DNA from: a bacterium | Lineage (GTDB): Bacteria > Krumholzibacteriota > Krumholzibacteriia > LZORAL124-64-63 | NCBI GenBank assembly: GCA_020049465.1 | Contig: JAIFKS010000007.1 | Coordinates: forward strand, 1 to 64,000 | DNA: 64,000 bases | Reading direction: 5' to 3' | Part shown: positions 52,588 to 61,732 of the stretch, piece by piece | Numbering within the stretch: position 1 is the stretch's first letter | Layout: every line of letters starts with the position of its first letter | Made by a program: the position numbers and the translations under genes | The notes under the pieces: model-generated | Databases searched by the model: none | Seen by the model: only the letters and a program-made list of their open reading frames with translations | Told to the model about the DNA's origin: nothing

Positions 52588-52624
52588 AAAAAAATCCCGC
52601 GGGCCGTCAGCGCGACCCGCGGGA
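52588..52624 (-). terminator. intrinsic terminator after the TPR gene, just before dapL
   Basis: TCCCGCGGG (52595-52603) pairs with CCCGCGGGA (52616-52624) across a 12-base loop, directly followed on the minus strand by seven T at 52588-52594. It starts about 40 bases after the TPR stop and ends 25 bases before the dapL GTG. Confidence 0.85.
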
Positions 52625-52661
52625 ACAATATCGCACACGAGGGGCGGTTCATCCACCCCGG

Positions 52662-53846
52662 TCAGCGGCCACCTTCGGCCTTCTTGCGCTCCGCATCGGC
52701 CACGGCCTTGAAGCCGTCCATGCGCTCGACCTGGCGGCGGGCCGAACTCACATAACGCTCGCTGCCGCTCTCGGCACACTGGGCGAATTTCGCACGCGCA
52801 CCCTCGTAGTCCTTCTGGCATTCCAGAGCCAGACCCCAGGAGAACAGGATGGGCGCCACGGCCTGGTGGCCCTTGGAACGGTGTTCCTCGAAAGCGCTCG
52901 CGGCCTTGGTGGCGGCGTCCGTGCAGCGGCCGCTCTCGACCATGACCTGCAGCATCGCGCCCCATTCGGTCGTGTCGGTCGGCTTGAGCGTCAGGTATTT
53001 CGTGTAGGCCGCGATGCTGCCCGGATCGTCGCCGGCCTGATCCTTTGCGCGCGCCAGATTCAACCAGGCGTTGGTCAGGTCGGGGTTCTTGGCAACCATG
53101 CCTTCATACAGGGCAGCAGCCTCGGCATACTGCCCGGCCTTCATCTTCTGCTTGGCCAGGTCGTTGGTGGTCGAACCGCCGGCCTGCCCGCCGTACTGCT
53201 GCGAAAGCTCGACGTAGTACTGCGCGCGTTCGGTGTTGCCGGCCCGCTTCTGCTGGTCACCGGCGCGGCCCGCCACCTTGGAGATCATCACCAGCACCTT
53301 GTCGCGGACCTTCTCGCAGGAATCCTCGTCCAGGAGTCGCTGGCATACGTCCACGGCCTGGGTCGAGAAGCCGGCCGCGTCGTGCATCGCCGCCAGGTTG
53401 AACAGCAGGCCGCAGTCATCGGGAGCCAGCTGTTCGGCTTTCATGTATTCGGCGCGGGCTTCCTTGTATTTCTTCTGCCGCGCGTAGGCGATGGCCAGAT
53501 TGTTGAAATCCGCCGCCTGCACATCCTCGCCGCGAAGCATGATGACCTTCTGGAACGCCGGCACCGCCAGCGCGAACTCGCCCTTGCCCATGAGTGCCGT
53601 CCCGATGCCGCGCGTCGCTTCGACGTGCTCCGGACAGACGCCCACGATCGACTGCAGCCGGGCCAGGGCCTGGTCCCAGTTCTGGGCATCGAGGAACTCC
53701 TTGGCCGACTGGTAGGCCAGATTGGCCTCCTGCATCTGCCCGGGCAGGCACTCGGCCCGCGCGGCCGAACCGGCCAGCAGCATGGCCAAGGCCAGCGCGC
53801 CGACGACCGCCCGACTTCCCTCGATGAACTTGAGCATGCAAACCAC
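52662..53846 (-). CDS. secreted TPR-repeat protein
   Basis: 394 residues. A signal peptide (VVGALALAMLLAGSAARAEC, cleaved near ARA) precedes about nine TPR-like helical pairs. Examples are AKEFLDAQNWDQALARLQSIVGVCPEH, GEFALAVPAFQKVIMLRGED, KKYKEARAEYMKAEQLAPDD, GQYAEAAALYEGMVAKNPDL and GDDPGSIAAYTKYLTLKP. It is probably a periplasmic scaffold; no enzyme motif is present. GTG at 53846 is used because GGAGG is eight bases upstream; the ATG three codons later is the alternative. It has its own promoter and terminator, so it is a single-gene transcript. Confidence 0.85.
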   Translation of the reverse strand: MVCMLKFIEGSRAVVGALALAMLLAGSAARAECLPGQMQEANLAYQSAKEFLDAQNWDQALARLQSIVGVCPEHVEATRGIGTALMGKGEFALAVPAFQKVIMLRGEDVQAADFNNLAIAYARQKKYKEARAEYMKAEQLAPDDCGLLFNLAAMHDAAGFSTQAVDVCQRLLDEDSCEKVRDKVLVMISKVAGRAGDQQKRAGNTERAQYYVELSQQYGGQAGGSTTNDLAKQKMKAGQYAEAAALYEGMVAKNPDLTNAWLNLARAKDQAGDDPGSIAAYTKYLTLKPTDTTEWGAMLQVMVESGRCTDAATKAASAFEEHRSKGHQAVAPILFSWGLALECQKDYEGARAKFAQCAESGSERYVSSARRQVERMDGFKAVADAERKKAEGGR

Positions 53847-53943
53847 TTGTCCAACCTCCAGCCACGGGGAGCATCCAGGACGGCCCTGCGGGGCCGCCGG
53901 AAACAAAAACGTCCCGAAACAGATGCGGCCGGGACCCCTTCTT

Positions 53944-53972
53944 ACATAACCCCCGGTGCCCGGCTCTGTCAA
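53944..53972 (-). promoter_or_regulatory. sigma70-type promoter for the TPR gene
   Basis: Minus-strand TTGACA (53967-53972, consensus) and TTATGT (53944-53949) with 17 bases between. The -35 box overlaps the TGA of yqeB, so the promoter lies partly in the preceding gene. Confidence 0.7.
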
Positions 53973-54787
53973 TCCTGAGCGCCACCGGTGTCAACCCCAG
54001 GCGACACTCCCAGCCTCACCAGAGCCGACCGAACCCCTTCGCCGATCGCGAGTCCCTTGTCCGTAACGGCGCGCGGGTCGATGGACGCGCCGCGGGGATC
54101 CACGTCTCCAACCTTCACGCCCGCCGAAAGTTCCGCCCGCTCGTGCACCAGCCCCCTCAGGAGCCCCTCCAGCGCGCTGACCACCGGCAATCCGCCCACC
54201 TCGCCCACGGTCTGGCCCGCCCGCACCGACTCGCCGATCAAACAGAACGGACGCAGTCGTCCGGCCGCCGGGGCGCGCAGGACCCTGGCCACCGTCTGGC
54301 CGGCGACAATGCCGGGGATCCCCGTATCGGGCTCGGCCCCGCCGACATCGATCACGCGGCCCGGAACCGAGCCGCGGTGCGTCTCGACGATGAGATCGGC
54401 ATCGAGTCCGCAGGTGAACCCCGGGCCCACCCCGATCAGCGGCGTGCGACCGCGCGGCAGGGGAACGGGCGGGCGCTTCGTCAGACGTGCATCGACCACC
54501 GCGTCGGGATGCAGCCCCGGAAGGGCCGCCCCGAGCGGGTCCACGAACACGACGACCTCGCCGTCCCGCCAGGTCGCGGCGTCCGGAAAGCACAGGATTC
54601 CCGGCACCTCCTCGACGGTCGCCCGTCCTTCATACACGGCTTCGGCGAAGCACACGAGCCGGCGCACCGCCAGGGGTCGGTCGATCTCCGCCATCACCAC
54701 GCGGTAGCCGGCGCGCACCAGGCACAGGGCGGTGGCCGACGCCATCTCGCCGGCGCCCTGGATCCAGATGTGCGGCGCCACGCTCAT
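53969..54787 (-). CDS. yqeB: YqeB family protein (selenium-dependent molybdenum hydroxylase maturation)
   Basis: 272 residues. WIQGAGEMASATALCLVRAGYRVVMAEIDRPLAVRRLVCFAEAVY is the signature of the EF2563/YqeB family. VDARLTKRPPVPLPRGRTPLIGVGPGFTCGLDADLIVETHRG and PGIVAGQTVARVLRAPAAGRLRP follow. YqeB is encoded with selenium-dependent molybdenum hydroxylases and is thought to help install labile selenium in the cofactor. Its precise reaction is not established. It overlaps xdhC by four bases, and xdhC, mocA and yqeC are upstream in the same direction. Confidence 0.9.
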   Translation of the reverse strand: MSVAPHIWIQGAGEMASATALCLVRAGYRVVMAEIDRPLAVRRLVCFAEAVYEGRATVEEVPGILCFPDAATWRDGEVVVFVDPLGAALPGLHPDAVVDARLTKRPPVPLPRGRTPLIGVGPGFTCGLDADLIVETHRGSVPGRVIDVGGAEPDTGIPGIVAGQTVARVLRAPAAGRLRPFCLIGESVRAGQTVGEVGGLPVVSALEGLLRGLVHERAELSAGVKVGDVDPRGASIDPRAVTDKGLAIGEGVRSALVRLGVSPGVDTGGAQD

Positions 54788-55653
54788 GGCCGCCGCCGCC
54801 GCAACCGGATCCCGAGATCGCCGCCTTCTTCATCCTTCAGGAAAGTTCGTCCGCGCAGGACCGCGAGTGCTTCGGACAGGACGCTGAGGGCGATCTCGGC
54901 CGGCGTTTCGTCACCCAGATCCAGTCCGACCGGGGCCCGCACCCGGTCGAGCTCGGCGGCCGCGATGCCACGGCGCAGCAGGTCCTGGCGGGTCACCGCG
55001 GTCTTGACGCGGCTTCCGAGCAGCCCGAGGAACGCGAACGGCCTGTCGGCGGCACGTTCCGCCAGAAGCAGGGCTTCCAGATAGTCGGCATCCTGGGCGT
55101 GGCCCCGGCTGGCCACCAGCGCCGCGCCGCCCAGCGCCGGGCCCAGTTGCGCTGCCAGTTCAGCAGGCGTGCAGGTCAGGGTCCGCACGCCGGAATCCTC
55201 ACCGAGGCCGGCCAGGATTTCGGAGCGATCGTCGACCAGCAGGAAGCGGAACGGCAACGTGCGCCCGACCTCCACCATCGCCCGGCCGACATGGCCACCT
55301 CCGATGACGATGAACGGGATGGCACGCAGCACCGGTTCCAGGAAGATCTCCATGCGTCCGCCGCAGATGCCGTGACCACCGTCCAGGTCGACACTCTCCA
55401 GCCGGCAACAGCCGCCGGCAGCCACTTCCCGGGCGCATGCCACCACATGCGCTTCGGCTGTACCGCCGCCGACGCTTCCGGTCAGATGTCCGTCCGCGTG
55501 CACGATCATTTTGGCTCCCGGCCCCCGGGGCGTAGAGCGTTCGGTGCGCACGACCGTGGCCAGCACGCCGGGGCGCTGCTCGCGCACCATGCGGGCCAGT
55601 TCGAGCAGGACCTCGCCTTCACGCGGCGTACGCCAGGGATCGGAGTCCGTCAT
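54784..55653 (-). CDS. xdhC: XdhC/CoxI family molybdenum hydroxylase maturation factor
   Basis: 289 residues. An N-terminal XdhC/CoxI domain (LATVVRTERSTPRGPGAKMIVHADGHLTGSVGGGTAEAHVV) precedes a C-terminal Rossmann domain with IVIGGGHVGRAMVEV. In xanthine dehydrogenase systems XdhC binds the molybdopterin cofactor, sulfurates it and inserts it. DGGHGICGGRMEIFLE is the conserved Cys-bearing stretch. A double ATG is present; the second has GGAGG five bases upstream and is chosen. No hydroxylase subunit gene is seen in the window. Confidence 0.92.
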   Translation of the reverse strand: MTDSDPWRTPREGEVLLELARMVREQRPGVLATVVRTERSTPRGPGAKMIVHADGHLTGSVGGGTAEAHVVACAREVAAGGCCRLESVDLDGGHGICGGRMEIFLEPVLRAIPFIVIGGGHVGRAMVEVGRTLPFRFLLVDDRSEILAGLGEDSGVRTLTCTPAELAAQLGPALGGAALVASRGHAQDADYLEALLLAERAADRPFAFLGLLGSRVKTAVTRQDLLRRGIAAAELDRVRAPVGLDLGDETPAEIALSVLSEALAVLRGRTFLKDEEGGDLGIRLRRRRP

Positions 55654-55675
55654 CATCGCCTCCTGCGGCGTGGGG

Positions 55676-56329
55676 TCAGAATTCGTCGCCCGCGCAATCA
55701 TGATCCAGAACGACGCCGGGGTCCGCCACGGCAACCGCCCGGGGCGGCGCCACGCGTCCTTCGGCACAGGCGCGCTCCAGCAGGTCGCGCCAGGGGCCGG
55801 GCCACGCGAGCGCCCCGGGTGCCAGCGATTCCAGAACCGGAGCCGGCAGGATCACCGGGTGACCCGGCCGCCCGCCCCAGACCGGACGCACGACGGCCAA
55901 GGGGCTCCCACCGGAAACGGCCGCGAGTTGCGCGATCGTCCGCGGGTTCACGCACGGCAGATCGACCGGATGGGCCCAGACGTGCGTGCATGGCGGATCC
56001 AGGCGCCGCACATGATCCCAGGCCAGCCCCAGAGTCAGGGCCGTGTCACCGCCCGCCGGCCCGGACACCACCGTGACCGCACCGAGGTCAGCCACGAGCG
56101 CCGCACAGGCCTGCCGCAGGTCATCGGTCGTCATGACGATCACGGGTGCGTCGAGGCAACCGGCGTACAGTTCGGCCACGCGCCGCAACAGCGCACGCGC
56201 ACGCGGATCCGTCCCGATCCGCGCCAGCGCCTTGGGCCGTCCCAGGCGGCGGCTCTGCCCCCGGCACAGGATGACCACCGCGTCGCGGCGGGTCCCCCGG
56301 CCCGGTTCAGCCGCGAGCGGGTTCATCAT
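55676..56329 (-). CDS. MobA-like nucleotidyltransferase (MocA type)
   Basis: 217 residues. VILCRGQSRRLGRPKALARIG is a variant of the nucleotide-sugar loop (usual AAGxSxRMGxPK; here Cys-Arg-Gly replaces Ala-Ala-Gly). THVWAHPVDLPCVNPRTIAQL is the metal-binding strand and GHPVILPAPVLESL the C-terminal block. By analogy MocA makes the cytidine-dinucleotide form of molybdopterin; with yqeB/yqeC this is the dinucleotide step for selenium-dependent hydroxylases. The start has no clear ribosome site, but it overlaps yqeC by 23 bases, which suggests coupling. Confidence 0.8.
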   Translation of the reverse strand: MMNPLAAEPGRGTRRDAVVILCRGQSRRLGRPKALARIGTDPRARALLRRVAELYAGCLDAPVIVMTTDDLRQACAALVADLGAVTVVSGPAGGDTALTLGLAWDHVRRLDPPCTHVWAHPVDLPCVNPRTIAQLAAVSGGSPLAVVRPVWGGRPGHPVILPAPVLESLAPGALAWPGPWRDLLERACAEGRVAPPRAVAVADPGVVLDHDCAGDEF

Positions 56330-57101
56330 CCGCGTCGTCTTCGCGGCAGGCCGCGCGCAACGACAGGCCGTCCTCGAGCCGGCTGCAGAAAACCACCAGC
56401 GGCAACCGCGGGTGCGCCATCGCCCGCGCCGTGAATGCGAACAGGCCCACACTGTCCGGCTGCTGCTCCAGTCCGGCCAGAGCCAGCACCACCGGGACGT
56501 GTTCGGGAACCTGGTCCAGATAGCCGCCGGGCCCCGTCAGGAGCGTGAAGGCATGGTCCCACTCCCATACGGCGTCCGCGCTCACGCCGACCGGATCGCT
56601 GACGCCGTCCCGGCCCAGGCGGTGGACGACATCGCCGGCCCGTTCGCCGATCCCGCCGACACCCATCACCACGATGGCCAGCGAGGTCCGCGCCGGCCAG
56701 ACCGGTTCGCCCGCGCGGTAGTACTTGAACGGGTGCTTGGCCGCGCCGTCGACTTCGGCCACGATCAGGCGCCCGGGCAGCGAGGCGTCGAGGTCATCGA
56801 CGGTGGCAGCCGTCAGCCCTTCCCATTTGCCGTCGGGCCGTTCGCCGGCATGCCGGTACGCCGGCGCCGCAGGCTCCTTCGCGGGACCGGTTCCGGCAGC
56901 CCCGGTCAGGATCGGCAGGAAGCCTTCCACCGGTTCGGTGCGTGTGGTCGTGGTCGCCGTCACCGGCAGACCCTGCGCGGCCCAGACCCCGGCGACCGCC
57001 TTCAGCAGCGTGGTCTTGCCGCCTGAACCGCACAACGCCACGACGTGGCCGGGCTCCCGGGGCAGGAAGAGATGCCAAGGGTCGAGAAAACTGAATCGCA
57101 T
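56307..57101 (-). CDS. yqeC: YqeC family selenium cofactor biosynthesis protein
   Basis: 264 residues. VALCGSGGKTTLLKAVAGVWAAQG is the P-loop, TATTTTRTEP follows, and LIVAEVDGAAKHPFKYYRAGEPVWPARTSLAIVVMG is the family core. YqeC is encoded with SDMH systems, presumably as a GTPase/ATPase helper of selenium insertion. The ATG at MRFSFLDP has GGGGAG five bases upstream; the frame extends another 83 codons into the GT4 gene without similarity. It opens the yqeC-mocA-xdhC-yqeB run, 16 bases after the GT4 stop. Confidence 0.9.
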   Translation of the reverse strand: MRFSFLDPWHLFLPREPGHVVALCGSGGKTTLLKAVAGVWAAQGLPVTATTTTRTEPVEGFLPILTGAAGTGPAKEPAAPAYRHAGERPDGKWEGLTAATVDDLDASLPGRLIVAEVDGAAKHPFKYYRAGEPVWPARTSLAIVVMGVGGIGERAGDVVHRLGRDGVSDPVGVSADAVWEWDHAFTLLTGPGGYLDQVPEHVPVVLALAGLEQQPDSVGLFAFTARAMAHPRLPLVVFCSRLEDGLSLRAACREDDADDEPARG

Positions 57102-57117
57102 CAACGCTCCCCGTCTC

Positions 57118-58269
57118 TCATCGCCGACTGCCGGGACTGTCGGCACCCGGTGCCAGAGTGCGGTACCAGGCCAGCAGCCGCGCCACCATCGACTCGCGCG
57201 TGAAATGCTCGGTGAAGCGGCGGCGCCCGGCCTCGCCCAGACGCATCGCCAGTCCATCATCGTTCCAGATCGCCGCCAACGCCGCCGCCAGAGCCGCGAC
57301 ATCGCCCGCGGGCGTTTGCAGGCAGGTTCGCCCCGGTAGCCCCACTTCACGCACCCCGGTCGGCAGATCCGTGCAGATCACCGCCACACCGGCGGCCATC
57401 GCTTCCAGCTGGACCAGTCCGAAAGCTTCGCTGCGGTCCAGGCTCGGCAGCACCAACGCGCGCGCCCGACTCAGCCGCCCCGCGATGGCGGCGCCGTCCA
57501 TCTCGCCCAGGAATCGCACCCGCCCGGCAACGCCCAGCCGCTGCGCCAGCGCGCGCAGGTCCGCCTCCAGCGGTCCCTCGCCGACCAGATCGAGCGCGGC
57601 CGCCGGCACCCGGGCCAGCGCCTCCAGCAGCACGCCGACGCCCTTGTAGCCGACCAGCCGCCCGACGAAAAGCAGTGGGCCATCACGCCTAGGCACGACC
57701 TCCGTCCACGGGTGCGACTCGATGCCGAAAGGAATGACCGCGACCTTGTCCCGCCAGGGAGCCAGCACCGGTGAACCGTCACGCAACGCTACCGAAGAGA
57801 CGCAGATCCCCTCGGCTTCTCGCAGGCAGGCGCGGACCAGGGGCGCGACCAGCCGGCCGCCCACGCGCTGTCTCGTGATGTCGGCGTGGTACCAGACCGC
57901 AAGTGGCAGGCGGAGCGCCGCGGGATCGCGTCGCAGAGCCAGACAGACCGCCGCCGCCAACGGGTTGGGCAGATGGACGTGCAGGACGTCCGGGCGTCCC
58001 AGCGCCAGTTCCCGCCGCACCAGCCCCGCGAGACCAGGATTCAGCGGCTGCGAGTTCAGCAGGCCCAACCGCGCGGCCCGGCACAACCGGCCCTCGCGTC
58101 CCAGACGCGGACCGCGCACCGTTTCGAACGTGCCGCGCGGTCCTTCGGCGGACGTCACCAGCGTGACGTCGCAGCCCTCGTCCAGGAGGCCCTCGGCCAT
58201 CGTCTGGAGGATGGTCTCCATGCCGCCGCGGTACGGCGCATAGTACTTGCCCAGGTGGAGGATGTGCAT
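57118..58269 (-). CDS. GT4 family glycosyltransferase
   Basis: 383 residues. MHILHLGKYYAPYRGGMETILQTMAEGLL is the classic N-terminus of the WbuB/MshA-like group, and LHVHLPNPLAAA is a mid-domain block. The GT4 domain has LLFVGRLVGYKGVGVLLEALARV and RALVLPSLDRSEAFGLVQLEAMAAGVAVICTDLPTGVREV with the Glu-x7-Glu pair. No membrane helix. The acceptor is unknown. It is isolated from both polysaccharide loci, sitting between groEL and yqeC, which suggests an additional glycan pathway. Confidence 0.9.
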   Translation of the reverse strand: MHILHLGKYYAPYRGGMETILQTMAEGLLDEGCDVTLVTSAEGPRGTFETVRGPRLGREGRLCRAARLGLLNSQPLNPGLAGLVRRELALGRPDVLHVHLPNPLAAAVCLALRRDPAALRLPLAVWYHADITRQRVGGRLVAPLVRACLREAEGICVSSVALRDGSPVLAPWRDKVAVIPFGIESHPWTEVVPRRDGPLLFVGRLVGYKGVGVLLEALARVPAAALDLVGEGPLEADLRALAQRLGVAGRVRFLGEMDGAAIAGRLSRARALVLPSLDRSEAFGLVQLEAMAAGVAVICTDLPTGVREVGLPGRTCLQTPAGDVAALAAALAAIWNDDGLAMRLGEAGRRRFTEHFTRESMVARLLAWYRTLAPGADSPGSRR

Positions 58270-58334
58270 GACAGCAGTGTAGCCTGCGGCGGCGGCCAGG
58301 TCAAAACGACGACGCACCGCCGAAGCGGACGACA

Positions 58335-58365
58335 AAGCCCCCTCCAGCCGGGCCGGAGGGGGCTT
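58335..58365 (-). terminator. intrinsic terminator after groEL
   Basis: AAGCCCCCTCC (58335-58345) pairs perfectly with GGAGGGGGCTT (58355-58365) around nine bases, followed by TTGTCG on the minus strand. It starts about 24 bases after the groEL stop, closing the groES-groEL transcript. Confidence 0.85.
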
Positions 58366-58388
58366 GTCCGTCGCGGGAGCGCGAACGA

Positions 58389-60029
<1,641 letters not shown>

Positions 60030-60095
60030 GCTTGCTCTCCTTGCTCGTGGACCGGTCGGCGGCTCGTCCGCCCCGGCGGTGTTACCGGTTCAGCG

Positions 60096-60386
60096 CTAGC
60101 CCAGGATGGCCAGCACGTCGCTCTCGCGCAGGATCAGGTAGTCGACGCCGTCGACATTGACTTCCGTTCCCGAATACTTCCCGTACAGCACGACGTCGCC
60201 CTTCTTGACCTCGGGCTTCACGCGCTCGCCGCTGTCGCTGATCGAACCGGGGCCGACGGCGACGATGGTGCCCTGCTGGGGCTTTTCCTTCACGGTGTCC
60301 GGAATGATGATGCCGCCCTTCATCGTTTCCTTCTCCGCGGCCTTGACGATGACACGGTCGGCCAACGGCTTGATGTTCATGGCCAT
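60096..60386 (-). CDS. groES: 10 kDa chaperonin GroES
   Basis: 96-residue co-chaperonin that caps Gro[19 protein letters not shown], the mobile loop [38 protein letters not shown] and [14 protein letters not shown] are standard. MAMN is used as start, with GGGAGG eight bases upstream. The promoter and CIRCE operator lie immediately upstream, so it is repressed by HrcA at normal temperature. hrcA itself is not in the window. Confidence 0.97.
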   Translation of the reverse strand: MAMNIKPLADRVIVKAAEKETMKGGIIIPDTVKEKPQQGTIVAVGPGSISDSGERVKPEVKKGDVVLYGKYSGTEVNVDGVDYLILRESDVLAILG

Positions 60387-60439
60387 TCCTGGTTCCTCCC
60401 TGCGATGGTCTGCTCGGTTCGAAACCGCCGGAACACTGT

Positions 60440-60466
60440 TTGGCAGTCTCGTGCTTCGAGTGCTAA
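60440..60466. promoter_or_regulatory. CIRCE operator of groES-groEL (left arm degenerate)
   Basis: TTGGCAGTC (60440-60448), nine bases, then GAGTGCTAA (60458-60466). The right arm is the exact CIRCE half and the spacing is canonical; the left arm differs at two positions from TTAGCACTC. It lies about 8 bases downstream of the -10 box and so covers the transcription start. Confidence 0.85.
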
Positions 60467-60474
60467 GTGCCCGC

Positions 60475-60502
60475 AATATACCGGGACACGAAAAACGGGC
60501 AA
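60475..60502 (-). promoter_or_regulatory. sigma70-type promoter for groES-groEL
   Basis: Minus-strand TATATT (60475-60480) and TTGCCC (60497-60502) with a 16-base spacer, adjacent to the CIRCE element. The gene starts about 90 bases further on. Confidence 0.7.
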
Positions 60503-60633
60503 GGGCTTTGAGGAAGGAAGGCGTGGAAAAGTGAGTTACAGTGGCGATACTGCCATTTTGACAGACGAGGCCGCCAGTCCGCGTGACAGAGGTCTCCAAG
60601 GCGCTCGGCGAGCCATCGCCAGCGGCCACTTAA

Positions 60634-61638
60634 TCACTTGTCATATTTTGCGTTAAGATCTCTCAAGCGCTGTCTCACCGCCATGTGCTCGGCGTTCGTG
60701 GCCGCCGAGCCCGGTCCAACCGGTTCCGCGACGGGGCGGGCCGGCGCCGCCGGCTGGCGGACGTCGGACGCGCCCGCAACGCGGGGAACGCCCGCATCGG
60801 TCCGCTGATACCACGTCGCGCGTCCGCGACGGACCATCGCCAGGCCCGCGACGCCGGCGGGCAGACTCTCGCTCGCCCCCAGGAACAGGACCCCGCCCTT
60901 GTCCAGACTGCCCTGCGCCTTGCGAAGCACTTCCCGCTTGAAGTCGTCCTGGAAGTAGATGAGCACATAACGCGTCAGGATGATGTCGAACGAGCCCATG
61001 ACGATGAAAGAGTCGCGGAGATTGAATTTACGGAAAGCGACACGCTCGCGGATCTCGGGGCGGACCGCGAACCTGCCGTCGCCGACGGCGGAGAAATAGC
61101 GTTCGCGAAAGTCGTCCGGCAATCCGCGCTGGATTGCCATGCCTCCGTAGACGCCGGCGGTGGCCGTGGCCAGCGCCGAATCGGAAAGGTCGGTGGCCAG
61201 GATCTCCAGGTGACCGGGCCGAAGCGCCGGGAATCGGCGCGTGGCCTCATCGTAGATCATGGACAGGGAATACGGCTCCTGGCCCGTCGAGCAGGCGGCG
61301 GACCAGATGCGGATCCGCGAGCGGGTTCCCGCCTGGATCTCCCCGGCGTAGGCCGGCAGCAGATGGTCACGGAAAGCGTCGAAAGGCGCATTGTCGCGGA
61401 ACCACAGGGTCTCGTTGGTGGTCATGGCGTCGATCACCAGATCGCGCAGTTCGCGCGGACGGTTCGCCTGAACCGCCGCGAGCAGGGCGTCGTAGTCCGC
61501 ATGGCCGTGCGCCTTCATGATGGCCGAGAGCCGGGTCTCCACCAGATAGGCCTTGTCATCGGTCAGGCTGATCGAGGTTTCACGCTGAAGGAATTCGCGC
61601 ACGCGCTCGAACTCGCTCGTGGTGATCGTCGTGGCCAT
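60634..61638 (-). CDS. cheR: chemotaxis methyltransferase CheR
   Basis: 334 residues. A SAM-dependent enzyme that methylates glutamates of chemoreceptors. The N-terminal helical domain (FERVREFLQRETSISLTDDKAYLVETRL) and the catalytic part with TTNETLWFRDNAPFDAFRDHLLP, IRIWSAACSTGQEPYSLSM (SAM loop), ILATDLSDSAL and ILTRYVLIYFQDDFKREVLRKA are present. A Pro/Ala-rich extension near 285-310 and a charged C-terminal end follow. It is 94 bases downstream of cheB, and the three chemotaxis genes run in the same direction. Confidence 0.96.
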   Translation of the reverse strand: MATTITTSEFERVREFLQRETSISLTDDKAYLVETRLSAIMKAHGHADYDALLAAVQANRPRELRDLVIDAMTTNETLWFRDNAPFDAFRDHLLPAYAGEIQAGTRSRIRIWSAACSTGQEPYSLSMIYDEATRRFPALRPGHLEILATDLSDSALATATAGVYGGMAIQRGLPDDFRERYFSAVGDGRFAVRPEIRERVAFRKFNLRDSFIVMGSFDIILTRYVLIYFQDDFKREVLRKAQGSLDKGGVLFLGASESLPAGVAGLAMVRRGRATWYQRTDAGVPRVAGASDVRQPAAPARPVAEPVGPGSAATNAEHMAVRQRLRDLNAKYDK

Positions 61639-61732
61639 ATCCGCTCCCGGTCGCCGCCTTGGACCCGGCCGTCAGCCGCGCCCTGTCCCGTCCGCTCCAT
61701 CGCTTCCGGAATCGGAAGCGGGCGGCCACCCC

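Noticed and set aside
60530-60600. Plus-strand TTGACA near 60558 as a promoter
   Set aside because: No -10 at proper distance and no plus-strand gene follows.
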